A stretch of DNA of 64,000 nucleotides from contig JAAYAY010000057.1 of the NCBI GenBank assembly GCA_012719125.1, positions 60,777 to 124,776 of the forward strand. Reading direction: 5' to 3'. Made by a program: the position numbers and the translations under genes. How positions within the stretch are numbered: the stretch's first letter is position 1; each line of letters opens with the position of its first letter. The stretch is from Planctomycetaceae bacterium. GTDB lineage: Bacteria; Planctomycetota; Planctomycetia; Pirellulales; Thermoguttaceae. The notes below the pieces were generated by a model. That model made no database searches. It was not told where the DNA came from and was given only the letters and a program-made list of their open reading frames with translations. Positions 17,838 to 27,270 of this stretch are shown here, one piece after another.

Positions 17838-18972
17838 CGGGCGTCTCTTCGTCGTCGGAAATCCGGAGAATCGCCGCGTCCGCGACCTTCAAGCGACCGC
17901 CGAAAGGATCGGCTTCTATCCCCCGGTTTGCGTCAGTTGGCGCGAGATCCTGGACGATCCTCCCGCAGGCCTTGCACGCCTCCGCGCTGCCGGTATGGTC
18001 CGGCTCGACTCGCCTGGTGAAAACGAGGATGTTCTCCGCCACCTCGTCCGCCTCGGCGGCGGTTGCGGGGGGCTGGCGTTCGGTGAAATCGGCTTCCTGC
18101 CAGAGCAATACCGCGGGTTCAGCCTTATCCTCGATCGCTTGTCTGCTTCCGGCTCCAAGTTCCAGAACTCACCCGCCGACATCAAAGTGATGTTTGACAA
18201 GTGGGCGAGCGGTTGCCGTTTTGCCGCTGCGTGCATCCCGTCCCCCGCGACCTCATTGGCACCCGCCAGTGCGGCTCCTTTCCGCAAGTTCCGCTCGGCA
18301 TTCGGCACGCCCGGCTCGGGCCGGCTGTTCCTCAAACCTCGTTTTGCGTCATCGGCCTCCGGCGTTTGCGCCTATCGCTGGTCGCACGGCCGCGAACAGT
18401 TGATCGCGCCGGTCGAACTCCATCGCAACGGCCGGGCAGTTCGCCTCTACAATTCACTTCGAGTTCGCTGTTACACATCGCTCGAGGACATCACCGCCAT
18501 CCTCGAAAACCTGTTGCCTCAGGGCATGATCTGCCAGCCCTGGATTCGAAAAGCCAGTCTGTCCGACGGACAATTCGACCTTCGGATTCTCGTCATCAAC
18601 GGCCAGTCGCGGCACGTTGTCGTCCGCCAGAGCCATTATCCCATGACGAATCTCCACCTCGGCAACCGGCGAGGCTGCCTTGACGAAGTCCAGGAAGCAT
18701 TCGGCCAGCGAACGGTCGACAACTGCCGGCGCCTCGCCGAAGACGCCGCCGCATGCTTCCCCGACTCTCTCTACGCGGGAGTCGATGTGCTCGTGCCGGT
18801 CCGGGGCGATCCCTTGATCTGCGAAATCAACGCCTTTGGCGACCTCCTGCCCAACGTGACCCATCGCGGCGAAAGCACCTGCGAGGCCATCCTCCGGGCG
18901 TCCCTGCGCCACGGCAATTGCGCCGACCTTGCCAAACGTTCCGCCAGCCACCTTCTCAAGTGCGAATCATGA
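17803..18972 (+). CDS. STM4014-family ATP-grasp-like protein
   Basis: A 389-aa soluble protein resembling ATP-grasp ligases, which join a carboxylate to an amine or thiol using ATP. FDLRILVINGQSRHVVVRQS and the C-terminal DVLVPVRGDPLICEINAFGD carry the pattern of the ATP-grasp core, with E-x-N as the probable Mg2+ ligand. The N-terminal part (RLFVVGNPENRRVRDLQ) resembles the preATP-grasp fold. It starts within the STM4015-like gene (17803, or 17806) and overlaps the STM4013-like gene by four bases (ATGA), so the products are likely made together. Substrate unknown. Confidence 0.85.
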   Translation: MMSGVSLPWENDGRLFVVGNPENRRVRDLQATAERIGFYPPVCVSWREILDDPPAGLARLRAAGMVRLDSPGENEDVLRHLVRLGGGCGGLAFGEIGFLPEQYRGFSLILDRLSASGSKFQNSPADIKVMFDKWASGCRFAAACIPSPATSLAPASAAPFRKFRSAFGTPGSGRLFLKPRFASSASGVCAYRWSHGREQLIAPVELHRNGRAVRLYNSLRVRCYTSLEDITAILENLLPQGMICQPWIRKASLSDGQFDLRILVINGQSRHVVVRQSHYPMTNLHLGNRRGCLDEVQEAFGQRTVDNCRRLAEDAAACFPDSLYAGVDVLVPVRGDPLICEINAFGDLLPNVTHRGESTCEAILRASLRHGNCADLAKRSASHLLKCES

Positions 18973-19802
18973 ATCCCCCACGAGCTCTCCACGATCCGGT
19001 GACCGAACTTCCATACGACATGTCTGGACTCGTCGGCAAGGCCGATTTCCTCTTCATCACCCTCGACACGCTCCGCTATGACGCGGCGCAAACCGCGTGG
19101 CGAGAGAATCGCCTCACCACCCTGGCTCCCTATCTGGGGCCTTTCGGATGGCAACGCCGTCACACGCCCGCCACTTTCACCTATGCCGCGCACCACGCCT
19201 TCTTCGCCGGTTTCCTCCCCACCCGCGTCGATCCCGGACTGCACCCACGGCTGTTCGCATCACGGTTTGCAGGCAGCGAAACCACCACCGGCAGGACCTT
19301 CGTCTTCGACGAGCCCACCCTCCCCGAGGCACTCTCGGCCCGGGGCTACCGCACGATCTGCATCGGTGGAACGGGGTTCTTCAACCCTTCGTCGGCCCTC
19401 GGCCGTGTCTTGCCCGGCCTCTTCAATGAACCCCATTGGACACCCGCCTTCGGCGTCGCTGACCCCAACTCCGAGCGGCACCAGGTCGAATGCGCCATCG
19501 AAAGACTGGCCAAGGCCGGCCCGCAGCCGGCGTTTCTGTTCATCAACGTCGCCGCGATCCATCAGCCGAACTGGTTTTACGGCAGCAAAACGCCCCAAGA
19601 CACGCTGTGCACGCACGGTGCAGCCCTCGAGGCCGTCGATCGCGCGCTGGCGACTCTCTTCGAGTTCTGCCGGAATCGCCGAGAGACGTTCTGCGTGATC
19701 TGCTCCGACCATGGCACGGCCTATGGCGAAGACGGCCATTACGGGCATCGCGTCGCCCATGAGGTCGTCTGGAACGTCCCCTACGCGGAGTTCATCCTGT
19801 GA
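18969..19802 (+). CDS. STM4013/SEN3800-family alkaline-phosphatase-fold hydrolase
   Basis: A 277-aa protein of the alkaline phosphatase/sulfatase superfamily, cytoplasmic because no signal peptide is present. FITLDTLRYDA provides metal-binding Asp residues; TPATFTYAAHHAFFAGFLPT holds the probable Thr or Ser-type nucleophile region instead of a formylglycine CxPxR motif; SDHGTAYGEDGHYGHR supplies the second metal site. It is about half the length of the secreted sulfatases in this window and is not one of them. The expected chemistry is phosphate or phosphonate ester hydrolysis or transfer. It overlaps its neighbours by four bases on both sides. Confidence 0.87.
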   Translation: MNPPRALHDPVTELPYDMSGLVGKADFLFITLDTLRYDAAQTAWRENRLTTLAPYLGPFGWQRRHTPATFTYAAHHAFFAGFLPTRVDPGLHPRLFASRFAGSETTTGRTFVFDEPTLPEALSARGYRTICIGGTGFFNPSSALGRVLPGLFNEPHWTPAFGVADPNSERHQVECAIERLAKAGPQPAFLFINVAAIHQPNWFYGSKTPQDTLCTHGAALEAVDRALATLFEFCRNRRETFCVICSDHGTAYGEDGHYGHRVAHEVVWNVPYAEFIL

Positions 19803-21121
19803 CCCCTTCGCTGGCCGAACGCATGAAGGAGGATCAGTTTGCCGGATACGCCTACGCCTATCCGCACAAGACTTCCTATCGCCCCCTGGAACCCCCGGTT
19901 CCGCTGTCCATTGCCTGGCAGCGGGAAGAAAAAAATGCGCTGTTCCTCTACGTCCATCTCCCCTTCTGCGAGATGCGCTGCGGATTCTGCAACCTGTTCA
20001 CGGCGGTGCGGCCCGCCACGCAGTTCCTCTTGCAAACGCTCGACGCGATCCATCGCCAGTCGCAGGTGACGGCCCGCGAAATCCGCCCCCAGCAGATCAG
20101 CCAGGTGGCCTTCGGTGGCGGAACACCCAGCCTCCTCTCTGTCGAAGAACTCCAGCGCGTCTTTCAGCGGCTTTCCGGCACTTGGCCGATCGACTGGAAC
20201 GCTGCCCGCGTTTCCTTCGAAGTTTCCCCCGCAACCATCGACTCCGAAAAACTCTCGCTCCTCCGAACCTACGACGTCGACCGCATCAGCATGGGCATCC
20301 AGAGCTTTTCTCCCCACGACTTGAAAAGTCTTGGCCGGCCCCAGTCCGATCGCCAGGTGGAAGCCGCAATCGCCGCGATCCGGAACGCCGGCTTTCCCGT
20401 CTTCAATCTCGACCTGATTTACGGCGCCGACGGGCAAACTGAGCAAAGCTGGCTCGAGACGATCGAGCGGGCCGTTGCCGCCGCTCCCGACGAACTCTAT
20501 CTTTACCCTCTCTACGTCCGCGAGGCGACCGGCCTCGGCCGGACCGGAAGATCCCCCTCCGCTGGCCGCCGCGAACTCCTCCTCGCCGCCCGCCGCGTGC
20601 TGCTCGACGCTGGCTACCACCAGCAGTCGATGCGCCTCTTCCGCCGCCCCGGCGTCGCCTCGGAAAGCGATTACTGCTGCCAGGAAGACGGGATGATCGG
20701 CCTTGGCCCCGGCGCCAGAAGCTACACCCGTTCCCTCCACTACAGCTCGGAGTATGCCGTCAGCCGGGCCGGTGTCCGGCGGATCATCGCCGACTTCAAC
20801 GCCCGTCAAGACGGCGAGTTGGCCTGTGCCGATTACGGCGTGCGACTCGACGCGGAAGAGCAGCGCCGGCGATATCTCATCAAGTCCCTCTTGCGCGCGC
20901 CCGGCCTGGACCTCGACGCCTACCAGGCTCGATTCGATGCCGAAGCCGAAGACGACTTTCCCCAACTCGCGGAACTTGCAGCCCTCGGCCTCGGGCTGCG
21001 CGAAGGCCGCGCCCTTCGCCTCACGTCCGATGGGCTCTCCTGGAGCGACGTCATCGGACCCTGGCTCTACTCCCGCCGCGTGGCGTCCAGGATGGAAGCT
21101 TTTGAAATTGCCGAAAAATAA
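19799..21121 (+). CDS. STM4012-family radical SAM protein (HemN-like)
   Basis: A 440-aa radical S-adenosylmethionine enzyme starting at a GTG that overlaps the previous stop (GTGA). The 4Fe-4S cluster motif is YVHLPFCEMRCGFC, with Cys57, Cys61 and Cys64; the Tyr-x-His-x-Pro-Phe-Cys pattern and FGGGTPSLL, RISMGIQSF and FNLDLIYGADGQT are shared with coproporphyrinogen dehydrogenase HemN and its relatives. The C-terminal winged-helix-like region is present. HemN-like enzymes also include heme chaperones and methyltransferases, so the reaction here is open. Partnership with the second radical SAM enzyme downstream is indicated by co-localisation. Confidence 0.9.
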   Translation: MTPSLAERMKEDQFAGYAYAYPHKTSYRPLEPPVPLSIAWQREEKNALFLYVHLPFCEMRCGFCNLFTAVRPATQFLLQTLDAIHRQSQVTAREIRPQQISQVAFGGGTPSLLSVEELQRVFQRLSGTWPIDWNAARVSFEVSPATIDSEKLSLLRTYDVDRISMGIQSFSPHDLKSLGRPQSDRQVEAAIAAIRNAGFPVFNLDLIYGADGQTEQSWLETIERAVAAAPDELYLYPLYVREATGLGRTGRSPSAGRRELLLAARRVLLDAGYHQQSMRLFRRPGVASESDYCCQEDGMIGLGPGARSYTRSLHYSSEYAVSRAGVRRIIADFNARQDGELACADYGVRLDAEEQRRRYLIKSLLRAPGLDLDAYQARFDAEAEDDFPQLAELAALGLGLREGRALRLTSDGLSWSDVIGPWLYSRRVASRMEAFEIAEK

Positions 21122-21184
21122 CGGGTTTCCCATGGGCAGAGGTATCCACGATCAGTCATTCTGTAATGGGCTTCGGCAACTCGT

Positions 21185-22108
21185 ATGACCGTCTACCGCG
21201 TCCTTTACCGAGGTTCGTTGAGTAGCTGCAATTACGAGTGCGGCTACTGCCCCCTCGCCAAGACACGCAACACCCGCGACGAACTTCAGCAAGACGCCCA
21301 CCAGGTCGAACGTTTCGTGGACTGGGTGGCAACAGCCGGCCGGTCCCTCGGAATTCTGTTCACTCCCTGGGGAGAAGCCGTCGTCCACCCCCATTACCGC
21401 CGAGCCCTCGTTCGCCTGTCCCGCATGCCGCACGTTCAGAGGGTAGCGATCCAGACGAACCTCAGCGGCCACCTGGACGATTTCTCGTCGGCAGGCCGAA
21501 ACGCCCTCGCCTTCTGGGCCACGTATCATCCCACCCAAACGACCCTGGCCCGGTTCATCCGCCAGTGCCGGAAGCTCGAAGAAATGCGACTTCGCTATAG
21601 CGTCGGCGTCGTCGGCCTGCGGGAGAATTTCGACACGATTGCTGAACTGCGGCGTCGGCTTCCTCCCGATGTCTACCTCTGGATCAACTGCTTCAAAAAC
21701 GATCCCCGCTACTACAGGGCCGACGATCTCTCGTTCCTGCGGGAAATCGATCCCTATGTCGATCTCAACCGAGTCGACTACCCGAGCCGCGGAGCAACCT
21801 GCCGAGCCGGCGATTCGGTCTTTTCCGTCGATGGTCACGGCAACGTCCGCCCCTGCCATTTCGTCGACCGGCAAATCGGCAACATCTATCGCGACAACAT
21901 CTTCGCCCTCCTCGCCCCTCGCACCTGCCCAAACGTAACGTGCGAATGCCACATCGGCTACGTTCATCGGCCGGACCTGGATCTCTACTGGCTGTTCGGC
22001 GACAATGTTCTCGAACGCATCCCCGCCGGCTGGCCGCTCGTCCAGCCCGCTTTCACGCAAGCAAGGACGGCCGTCGGGAGTGCTCGGTGCCCCTGCCAGG
22101 AGAAATAG
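21185..22108 (+). CDS. STM4011-family radical SAM protein
   Basis: A 307-aa radical SAM enzyme. Cys15, Cys19 and Cys22 form the CX3CX2C cluster motif (SCNYECGYC). Further Cys residues near the C-terminus (ATCRAGDSVFSVDGHGNVRPCHF and CPNVTCECHIGY) look like an auxiliary iron-sulfur cluster of SPASM or Twitch type, common in enzymes modifying peptides. It is the last gene of the plus-strand cassette, 63 bases after STM4012. No precursor-peptide gene was recognised next to it; the 99-aa first gene does not look like a leader-core precursor. Confidence 0.88.
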   Translation: MTVYRVLYRGSLSSCNYECGYCPLAKTRNTRDELQQDAHQVERFVDWVATAGRSLGILFTPWGEAVVHPHYRRALVRLSRMPHVQRVAIQTNLSGHLDDFSSAGRNALAFWATYHPTQTTLARFIRQCRKLEEMRLRYSVGVVGLRENFDTIAELRRRLPPDVYLWINCFKNDPRYYRADDLSFLREIDPYVDLNRVDYPSRGATCRAGDSVFSVDGHGNVRPCHFVDRQIGNIYRDNIFALLAPRTCPNVTCECHIGYVHRPDLDLYWLFGDNVLERIPAGWPLVQPAFTQARTAVGSARCPCQEK

Positions 22109-22218
22109 TATCCGCGCAATTGCTTCAAACCCGTGAGCCCGGCAGGTAAGATAGGGACCGCGGACAGCCCTCGCCGCAATCTACGTCACGCCCCGCAACC
22201 CCGCCAAGGACCACACCC

Positions 22219-24624
22219 ATGCACTCCATCTCAACCCGGTTCTTCCTCCTCTTCACGCTCCTGCTCACGGGCCCCCTCCTCGCAGCAAAAGAGCCCGCCG
22301 AACCGGTCCTGCACATCGGCGGCACCGGCGGCGCCTACTTTCTGGCCGAGCCGGGGGAACTGATCATCGAATTGGAGAAGCGTGATACGAATGGCTCAGG
22401 GCGACGGGCCGATCTGCGGGCGGTACTCGTCGGACCCGACCGCGAGGTGTTGCAGGACGCGACCATCCCCGACGACGGACAGAAGCAACGTAGCGGCCTC
22501 GGACCCGTCCAGACCGTGCGGTTGGCCACCCAAGTGAAGCGGAAGGGCGTGTTCGGGCTGAACATCACCGTCTCCAACGACCGCTACGGCACCGAAGTCG
22601 TGTGGGGATTTCGGACGAACTGCCCCCACTACCTGATCGAAACCGCCCGCGGGCACCGCGACGCACGGCGCGAAGAACCGCTCGTGCTGGCCGACCCGGA
22701 CCGGGCACGGGATGTCTGCTTCCTGCCGCGACGGGGTGAGTTCGGCATTGAGGTTTCACTGCCGACGAAGGATGCCCAGGCGCCGGTCGTTTACGATGAC
22801 CGCGACAACCTGGTCAAGACGCTCGCCGTCTCCGACGATGGGAAAGCGACCGCCACAATCCCCGCCGATCGAGACCGCGGCGACGCCCCCTGGCGGCTGC
22901 ATCTGCCGAGCGGCCAAGGACAAGTGCAGATCGACGGCGTTACCCGATGGGACGACGGCGATTCCTATCCGAGTCTGCCGCTGTGGACGCCCGATCGATC
23001 CTCGTGGTTCCCGCTGCTCGAGTACCGCTGGCTGGTGACGCCCTACCGGCGGACGGTCTACGGCGAAGCGGCGAGTGAGAGAACGATCGGATTTCGCGTT
23101 CAAAACAACTCGGGCAAGAAGCAGGTGATCCGACTTGAACTCGAATTCCCCGGGCAGCCCTGGAAGGCCCAACTCGCAACGGAAGAAGTCACGCTCGGCC
23201 CCAAGAAGGCCCGAGAGGTGGCCGTCCAGTTCACGGTGCCCGACAGCCGCCAGGCGGTTTGCGTCCGAGCAACACCCGCCGAGTCGCCCGACTTCTCGAC
23301 CTATGCGACCCTCACGGTGAAGCCCGGGGCAGCGCCGATCGACCGGCCCTTGAAACTGCCGTTGACGATGAAACCCTACGAGCACGAGAACGAGCAGTTC
23401 GGCTACGTGCCCGACTATCCGGTCGACAACCAGGTCTACTTCGACCACGAGAATCGACCCTACGTCAACAAGGGCTCGGCAATCGTCGCTCTGCGCGACG
23501 GCAAGTGGGTCGAAACCGCCTTGGCGAGCACCGCGACCGGGGGCGACAAAGAACTGGCGGGCCAACGTTTCTCGGCAGCGTCGAGCAAGATCGCCTTCGA
23601 TACCGAGGGCGGAGTCTACCTGGTCGCACGGTCAGGGCAGACTGCGGCCCTGCTCCATTCATCCGACGGAGGCAAGACCTTTGCCGCCCATGCAATTCCC
23701 GGACGGGAGCGTAGTTCCCGGTCCTTCGATATCGAACAGTTCTCGGGCCACAACGGATCGGACGGCCCACCGCCGTTCATCCGCGTCACCTACATCGCGT
23801 CGGACCCAAAACACTTCTGGCGCCGGATCAACGATCTGGAGCTGTTCGTCCCCCGGCGGGAAGGCGGCTCGATCATGATGGGCGAGCCGATCCTGCTCTC
23901 CAAGCTCTGCATCGGCCTGGCAATGCACTCCGGGGCTCCGTCGAGCATCGTGTCGCGGGGGACGAAAATCCACGTGGCCTGGGGCGAAGCGACCGATCCG
24001 GAAAAGAAGGTCCCCGGCGTTCCGGCCTACGTAGTCACCTACGACCGCGAAACAAAGACGCTCGGCAAACCGGCGCTCGTTGCCTACGGCCCCCCGGCCA
24101 ACGACGTCCACAACTCGCCGAGCATCACCATGGACAGCCGCGGCTATCTCCACGTCCTGGCCGGCACGCACGGTAGCCCCTTCCCCTATGCCAAATCGCT
24201 TAAGCCCAACGACGCCGGCGGCGGCTGGACGGAGCCCGTGCCGACGAGTGCCGACTGGCGGCAGACCTACATCGGCCTGGTGTGCGGTGCCGACGATTCG
24301 CTCCATCTCGCCTGCCGCATCTGGCGCTACGCCACGGAACCCCACCCGGCCAGCCTTCACGCCACCCTGGGGCATCTGCGAAAACCGGCCGACGGCCCCT
24401 GGGAAGAACCTCAGTGGCTCGTCGTCCCGCCGTTTTCCGAATACAGCGTTTTCTATCACCGACTCACCATCGACCGTCTCGGCCGGCTCTTCCTGTCCTA
24501 CGATTGCTGGTCGACCTACTGGTTCTACCGGACCGACTTCCCCGGCAATCGTCGAGCCTTGATGATGTCGTCCGACGGAGGCGAGCACTGGAAGCTGGTC
24601 GAGGCGAAAGATTTCACCCAGTGA
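22219..24624 (+). CDS. Secreted BNR-repeat protein (BNR_4-like)
   Basis: An 801-aa secreted protein with an N-terminal signal peptide (RFFLLFTLLLTGPLLAA), beginning at ATG 22219 with AAGGA upstream. The first ~370 residues form beta-sandwich-like domains. From about residue 375 a beta-propeller is suggested by Asp-box-like stretches (HSSDGGKTFAA, MSSDGGEHWKLV) and NSPSITMDSRGYLHVLAGTHG, the pattern of BNR_4 proteins. Related propellers bind or cleave carbohydrates, including sialidase-like and polysaccharide lyase families, but no catalytic set is assigned here. The gene starts a run of carbohydrate-related genes. Confidence 0.82.
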   Translation: MHSISTRFFLLFTLLLTGPLLAAKEPAEPVLHIGGTGGAYFLAEPGELIIELEKRDTNGSGRRADLRAVLVGPDREVLQDATIPDDGQKQRSGLGPVQTVRLATQVKRKGVFGLNITVSNDRYGTEVVWGFRTNCPHYLIETARGHRDARREEPLVLADPDRARDVCFLPRRGEFGIEVSLPTKDAQAPVVYDDRDNLVKTLAVSDDGKATATIPADRDRGDAPWRLHLPSGQGQVQIDGVTRWDDGDSYPSLPLWTPDRSSWFPLLEYRWLVTPYRRTVYGEAASERTIGFRVQNNSGKKQVIRLELEFPGQPWKAQLATEEVTLGPKKAREVAVQFTVPDSRQAVCVRATPAESPDFSTYATLTVKPGAAPIDRPLKLPLTMKPYEHENEQFGYVPDYPVDNQVYFDHENRPYVNKGSAIVALRDGKWVETALASTATGGDKELAGQRFSAASSKIAFDTEGGVYLVARSGQTAALLHSSDGGKTFAAHAIPGRERSSRSFDIEQFSGHNGSDGPPPFIRVTYIASDPKHFWRRINDLELFVPRREGGSIMMGEPILLSKLCIGLAMHSGAPSSIVSRGTKIHVAWGEATDPEKKVPGVPAYVVTYDRETKTLGKPALVAYGPPANDVHNSPSITMDSRGYLHVLAGTHGSPFPYAKSLKPNDAGGGWTEPVPTSADWRQTYIGLVCGADDSLHLACRIWRYATEPHPASLHATLGHLRKPADGPWEEPQWLVVPPFSEYSVFYHRLTIDRLGRLFLSYDCWSTYWFYRTDFPGNRRALMMSSDGGEHWKLVEAKDFTQ

Positions 24625-24644
24625 CTTACCATGCGGCCGTGTGC

Positions 24645-24666
24645 CACTGCTTACTTGTTAGCAGTG
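24645..24666. repeat. Short hairpin repeat (CACTGCT/AGCAGTG)
   Basis: CACTGCT (24645-24651) and AGCAGTG (24660-24666) form a 7-bp stem with an 8-base loop directly downstream of the BNR gene. The sequence resembles the CTGC-type palindromes seen again around 60.8-61.0 kb. It could end the BNR transcript. Confidence 0.5.
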
Positions 24667-24790
24667 CCCGCATAGATAAGAATACACCCAACGCTCACTT
24701 TAGAGTGCGGAACAGCGGCTGCAATCCGGACCACATATTCCTTTCCACCATTTTCTTTTCTGTTCACACCATTCTTCTGGAGATCCCAAT

Positions 24791-25681
24791 ATGACGCCCC
24801 GGCCAACCCGACGCAGTTTTCTCGGCACAACCATTGCCTCAACCGCGAGCGCGGCAGCCTTCGGACTGGCATCCCAGACGGCCCGAGCGGGCGAAACCCC
24901 GAGCAGCAAACCGCTGAAATTGGGATTGATGACCTACAACCTGGCCCACGATTGGGACCTCGACACGGTCATCAAGAACTGCACGGAAACCGGCTTCGAG
25001 AGCGTGGAGCTGCGGACGACCCACGCCCACGGCGTCGAAGTGTCGCTCTCCAAGGCCGAGCGTGCAGCCGTCCGGCAGCGGATTGCCGACTCCGGCCTCA
25101 AGTTGAGCCTGGCCAGCGGCTTCGCCTACCATTGGGACGACCCGGCCAAGCTGCGGGAGAACGTCGAGGGAACGAAGGAATACCTCCTCCTCGCCCAGGA
25201 CCTTGGGGCCCTCGGCATTCGGGTATTCCCCAACGCGTTGCTCGTGGAGCAGGGCGTGCCGGAAGAGAAGACGATCAACCAGATCGCCAAGGCAGTTGCC
25301 GAACTCGGCGCCTTTGCCGCCGATCACGGCGTGGAACTTAGGCTGGAGAATCATGGGCGGGGCACAAACCGGGTGACCGTGGTCAAGCGAATACTCGACG
25401 CGGCCGACTGCCCCCACGTCCACATGATCTGGAACTGCGACCGCACCGACGTGGAGGAACCCGGTTTTGAGGCCAACTTCAATTCGGTCAAAGACCGCAT
25501 TCGCCACGTCCATCTTCACGAACTGAGCGACCTGGATTACCCCTATCGAAAACTGTTCCAACTGCTCCGGCAGAACGGCTACCAGGGCTGCTGCCATGCC
25601 GAAGTGGCAGGGAGTGAGGAACCGATCCGCTTCATGCAATACTACCGGGCGCTATTCCTGGCGTTGCAGGATGCCGTGTGA
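24791..25681 (+). CDS. Tat-exported sugar-phosphate isomerase/epimerase-like TIM barrel protein
   Basis: A 296-aa xylose-isomerase-like TIM barrel protein. The N-terminus has a twin-arginine signal (TRRSFLGTTIASTASAAAFG), so it is folded in the cytoplasm with its metal and exported. The barrel shows KLGLMTYNLAHDWDLDTV, GFESVELRTTHAHG, GVELRLENHG and RHVHLHEL, which place conserved Glu, His and Asp metal ligands. Members act as sugar epimerases, isomerases or dehydratases; the substrate is unknown. GGAG nine bases ahead of the ATG supports the start. It lies between the BNR protein and a large glycosidase on the same strand. Confidence 0.85.
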   Translation: MTPRPTRRSFLGTTIASTASAAAFGLASQTARAGETPSSKPLKLGLMTYNLAHDWDLDTVIKNCTETGFESVELRTTHAHGVEVSLSKAERAAVRQRIADSGLKLSLASGFAYHWDDPAKLRENVEGTKEYLLLAQDLGALGIRVFPNALLVEQGVPEEKTINQIAKAVAELGAFAADHGVELRLENHGRGTNRVTVVKRILDAADCPHVHMIWNCDRTDVEEPGFEANFNSVKDRIRHVHLHELSDLDYPYRKLFQLLRQNGYQGCCHAEVAGSEEPIRFMQYYRALFLALQDAV

Positions 25682-25748
25682 ATTGGCGCAACTCCCGCCC
25701 CAGCGAACGAAGTGAGCGAGGGACGACACACTTCTGACGCACGCCTCC

Positions 25749-27008
25749 TCACTCCGGCCGCAAACCCAGTTGCCCTGCGAGTGCGGCGAGGTCAGTCCCC
25801 GAGGCCGGAAGGCAGGAGAGAATCTGATCGGCGAATTGCCGAACCCACGGGCTCGCCGTGTCGCCCGGGCGGAAGGTGTCCTGAAGATTGAGCAGGCAGT
25901 TCCATTCCTGGAGCCGCCCCCGGTTGTACTCTTCGAGTCGAGTGGGAGATTCGCCCTGCTTTAAGATCGCTGCGACGATTCCCGCCAGTTCGCCGGCTTC
26001 GCGGAGGCCGACGTTCATGCTCTGCATGCCCACCGGGCCGGTGACGTGCCCAGCGTCGCCGGCGAGCCAAACGCGATCCCTGCCGAAGCAGCCGGCCATC
26101 CGTCGCTCGAAGCGAACGACAATCCGCCACAGGATCGTCTCAATCGAGGCGTCGAACCAAGGGGCTCGTTCCTTGAGGAAATGCCGCAGGCTCTCCTCGC
26201 TGAGAACCGGATATTCTCCCGTGCCGAGTTGCTCCGAAAGCCGGTCCTTGGTGCGGGTCTGTTCGGGGGCCGCGTGGTCGAGCAATTGAAAGCTCCACCG
26301 GCAGCGGCCGTCCTGCATGGGCCAGAGCACGTTCGTCGTGCCGTCGGCGAAAACGACCTTCATCTCGTTTCCCAGATCCGCATTGGTCTTGCACTCGAAG
26401 ACGGCAGAATGCCGGGTCTGGCCGGCCGGTTCAAAGTCGACGCCCAACCGCCGCCGCACGGTCGAACGATGCCCGTCCGCGCCGATCACCAGCGGCACGT
26501 CGAGCCGGACGGTCTTGCCCACCGTCCATTCGGTGTGGGCCACCGCGTAGCCGACGGTCTCCTTGACGAGGTGGTCGACGGTCACCCGGTTGCCGTCCGA
26601 GTACGACTCGAGGTCCGAGAGTTCGTTGTTCCATAGGACATGGACGCCGATTGCCTTGAGGGCGTCCTCGAGCATGGCCTCCAACGTCTCCTGCCGCAGC
26701 ACGGCCGCCAGGCCGCCGAAGGCGTTGTCGTCCGGCGTCCGTATCTCCGCCCGGCGCCCGCCGGCATCGTAGAAGCCGATCGTCTTCAGCAGGTGGGCGT
26801 GATCCAGCACCTGGCCGAGAAGGCCCAGTTCCTCGAAAAGCCGCAGGGAACTGGGGTGGAGGGCCAGGGCGTAGCTGTGTGCCCCCGTTCGCCAGTCCTT
26901 GTCGATGATCTCGACCCGGATTCCCTGTTTTGCCAACTGAATCGCGGCGAACAGGCCCACCGGGCCTGCACCCACCACCAGGGCCTCCGGTCTTCTCTTG
27001 CCGAACAT
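25749..27008 (-). CDS. FAD-dependent aromatic-ring-type monooxygenase
   Basis: A 419-aa flavoprotein of the PheA/TfdB/UbiH superfamily. The FAD-binding Rossmann motif GAGPVGLFAAIQLAKQG is near the N-terminus, followed by GADGHRSTVRRRLG (the DG motif) and WLAGDAGHVTGPVGMQSMN (the GD motif). It would hydroxylate an aromatic or similar substrate with NAD(P)H and oxygen. The ATG at 27008 is chosen because the Rossmann fold starts immediately and GAGG lies upstream; the frame could extend to 27110 with no domain content. It is transcribed against its neighbours. Confidence 0.9.
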   Translation of the reverse strand: MFGKRRPEALVVGAGPVGLFAAIQLAKQGIRVEIIDKDWRTGAHSYALALHPSSLRLFEELGLLGQVLDHAHLLKTIGFYDAGGRRAEIRTPDDNAFGGLAAVLRQETLEAMLEDALKAIGVHVLWNNELSDLESYSDGNRVTVDHLVKETVGYAVAHTEWTVGKTVRLDVPLVIGADGHRSTVRRRLGVDFEPAGQTRHSAVFECKTNADLGNEMKVVFADGTTNVLWPMQDGRCRWSFQLLDHAAPEQTRTKDRLSEQLGTGEYPVLSEESLRHFLKERAPWFDASIETILWRIVVRFERRMAGCFGRDRVWLAGDAGHVTGPVGMQSMNVGLREAGELAGIVAAILKQGESPTRLEEYNRGRLQEWNCLLNLQDTFRPGDTASPWVRQFADQILSCLPASGTDLAALAGQLGLRPE

Positions 27009-27270
27009 GGTCACACCTCGCTTCTGGATCTGGATTCCGGCACCTTCAGGATAGCGCCGGAGGGCGAAGCGGCAAGCGCGAACCTGGGGCCGTGCGACTT
27101 GGATGATCACGCAAGGACAGGCTAGAATGGAGCTTCTGAAGAACCGACTGGGTTGCGGAAGCCGCTGGACAGACAGTATGACAAGGGGATGAACGGCAGG
27201 GGGACGGCAGGGGAATTACAGAGGTACGGTTCTCGTGATCTGCTGTTCGTGTTGTCGAGGAGCCCATTCG

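Noticed and set aside
19799..22108. The two radical SAM genes as sulfatase maturases
   Set aside because: They match STM4012 (HemN-like) and STM4011 patterns and are in a different operon from the sulfatases.
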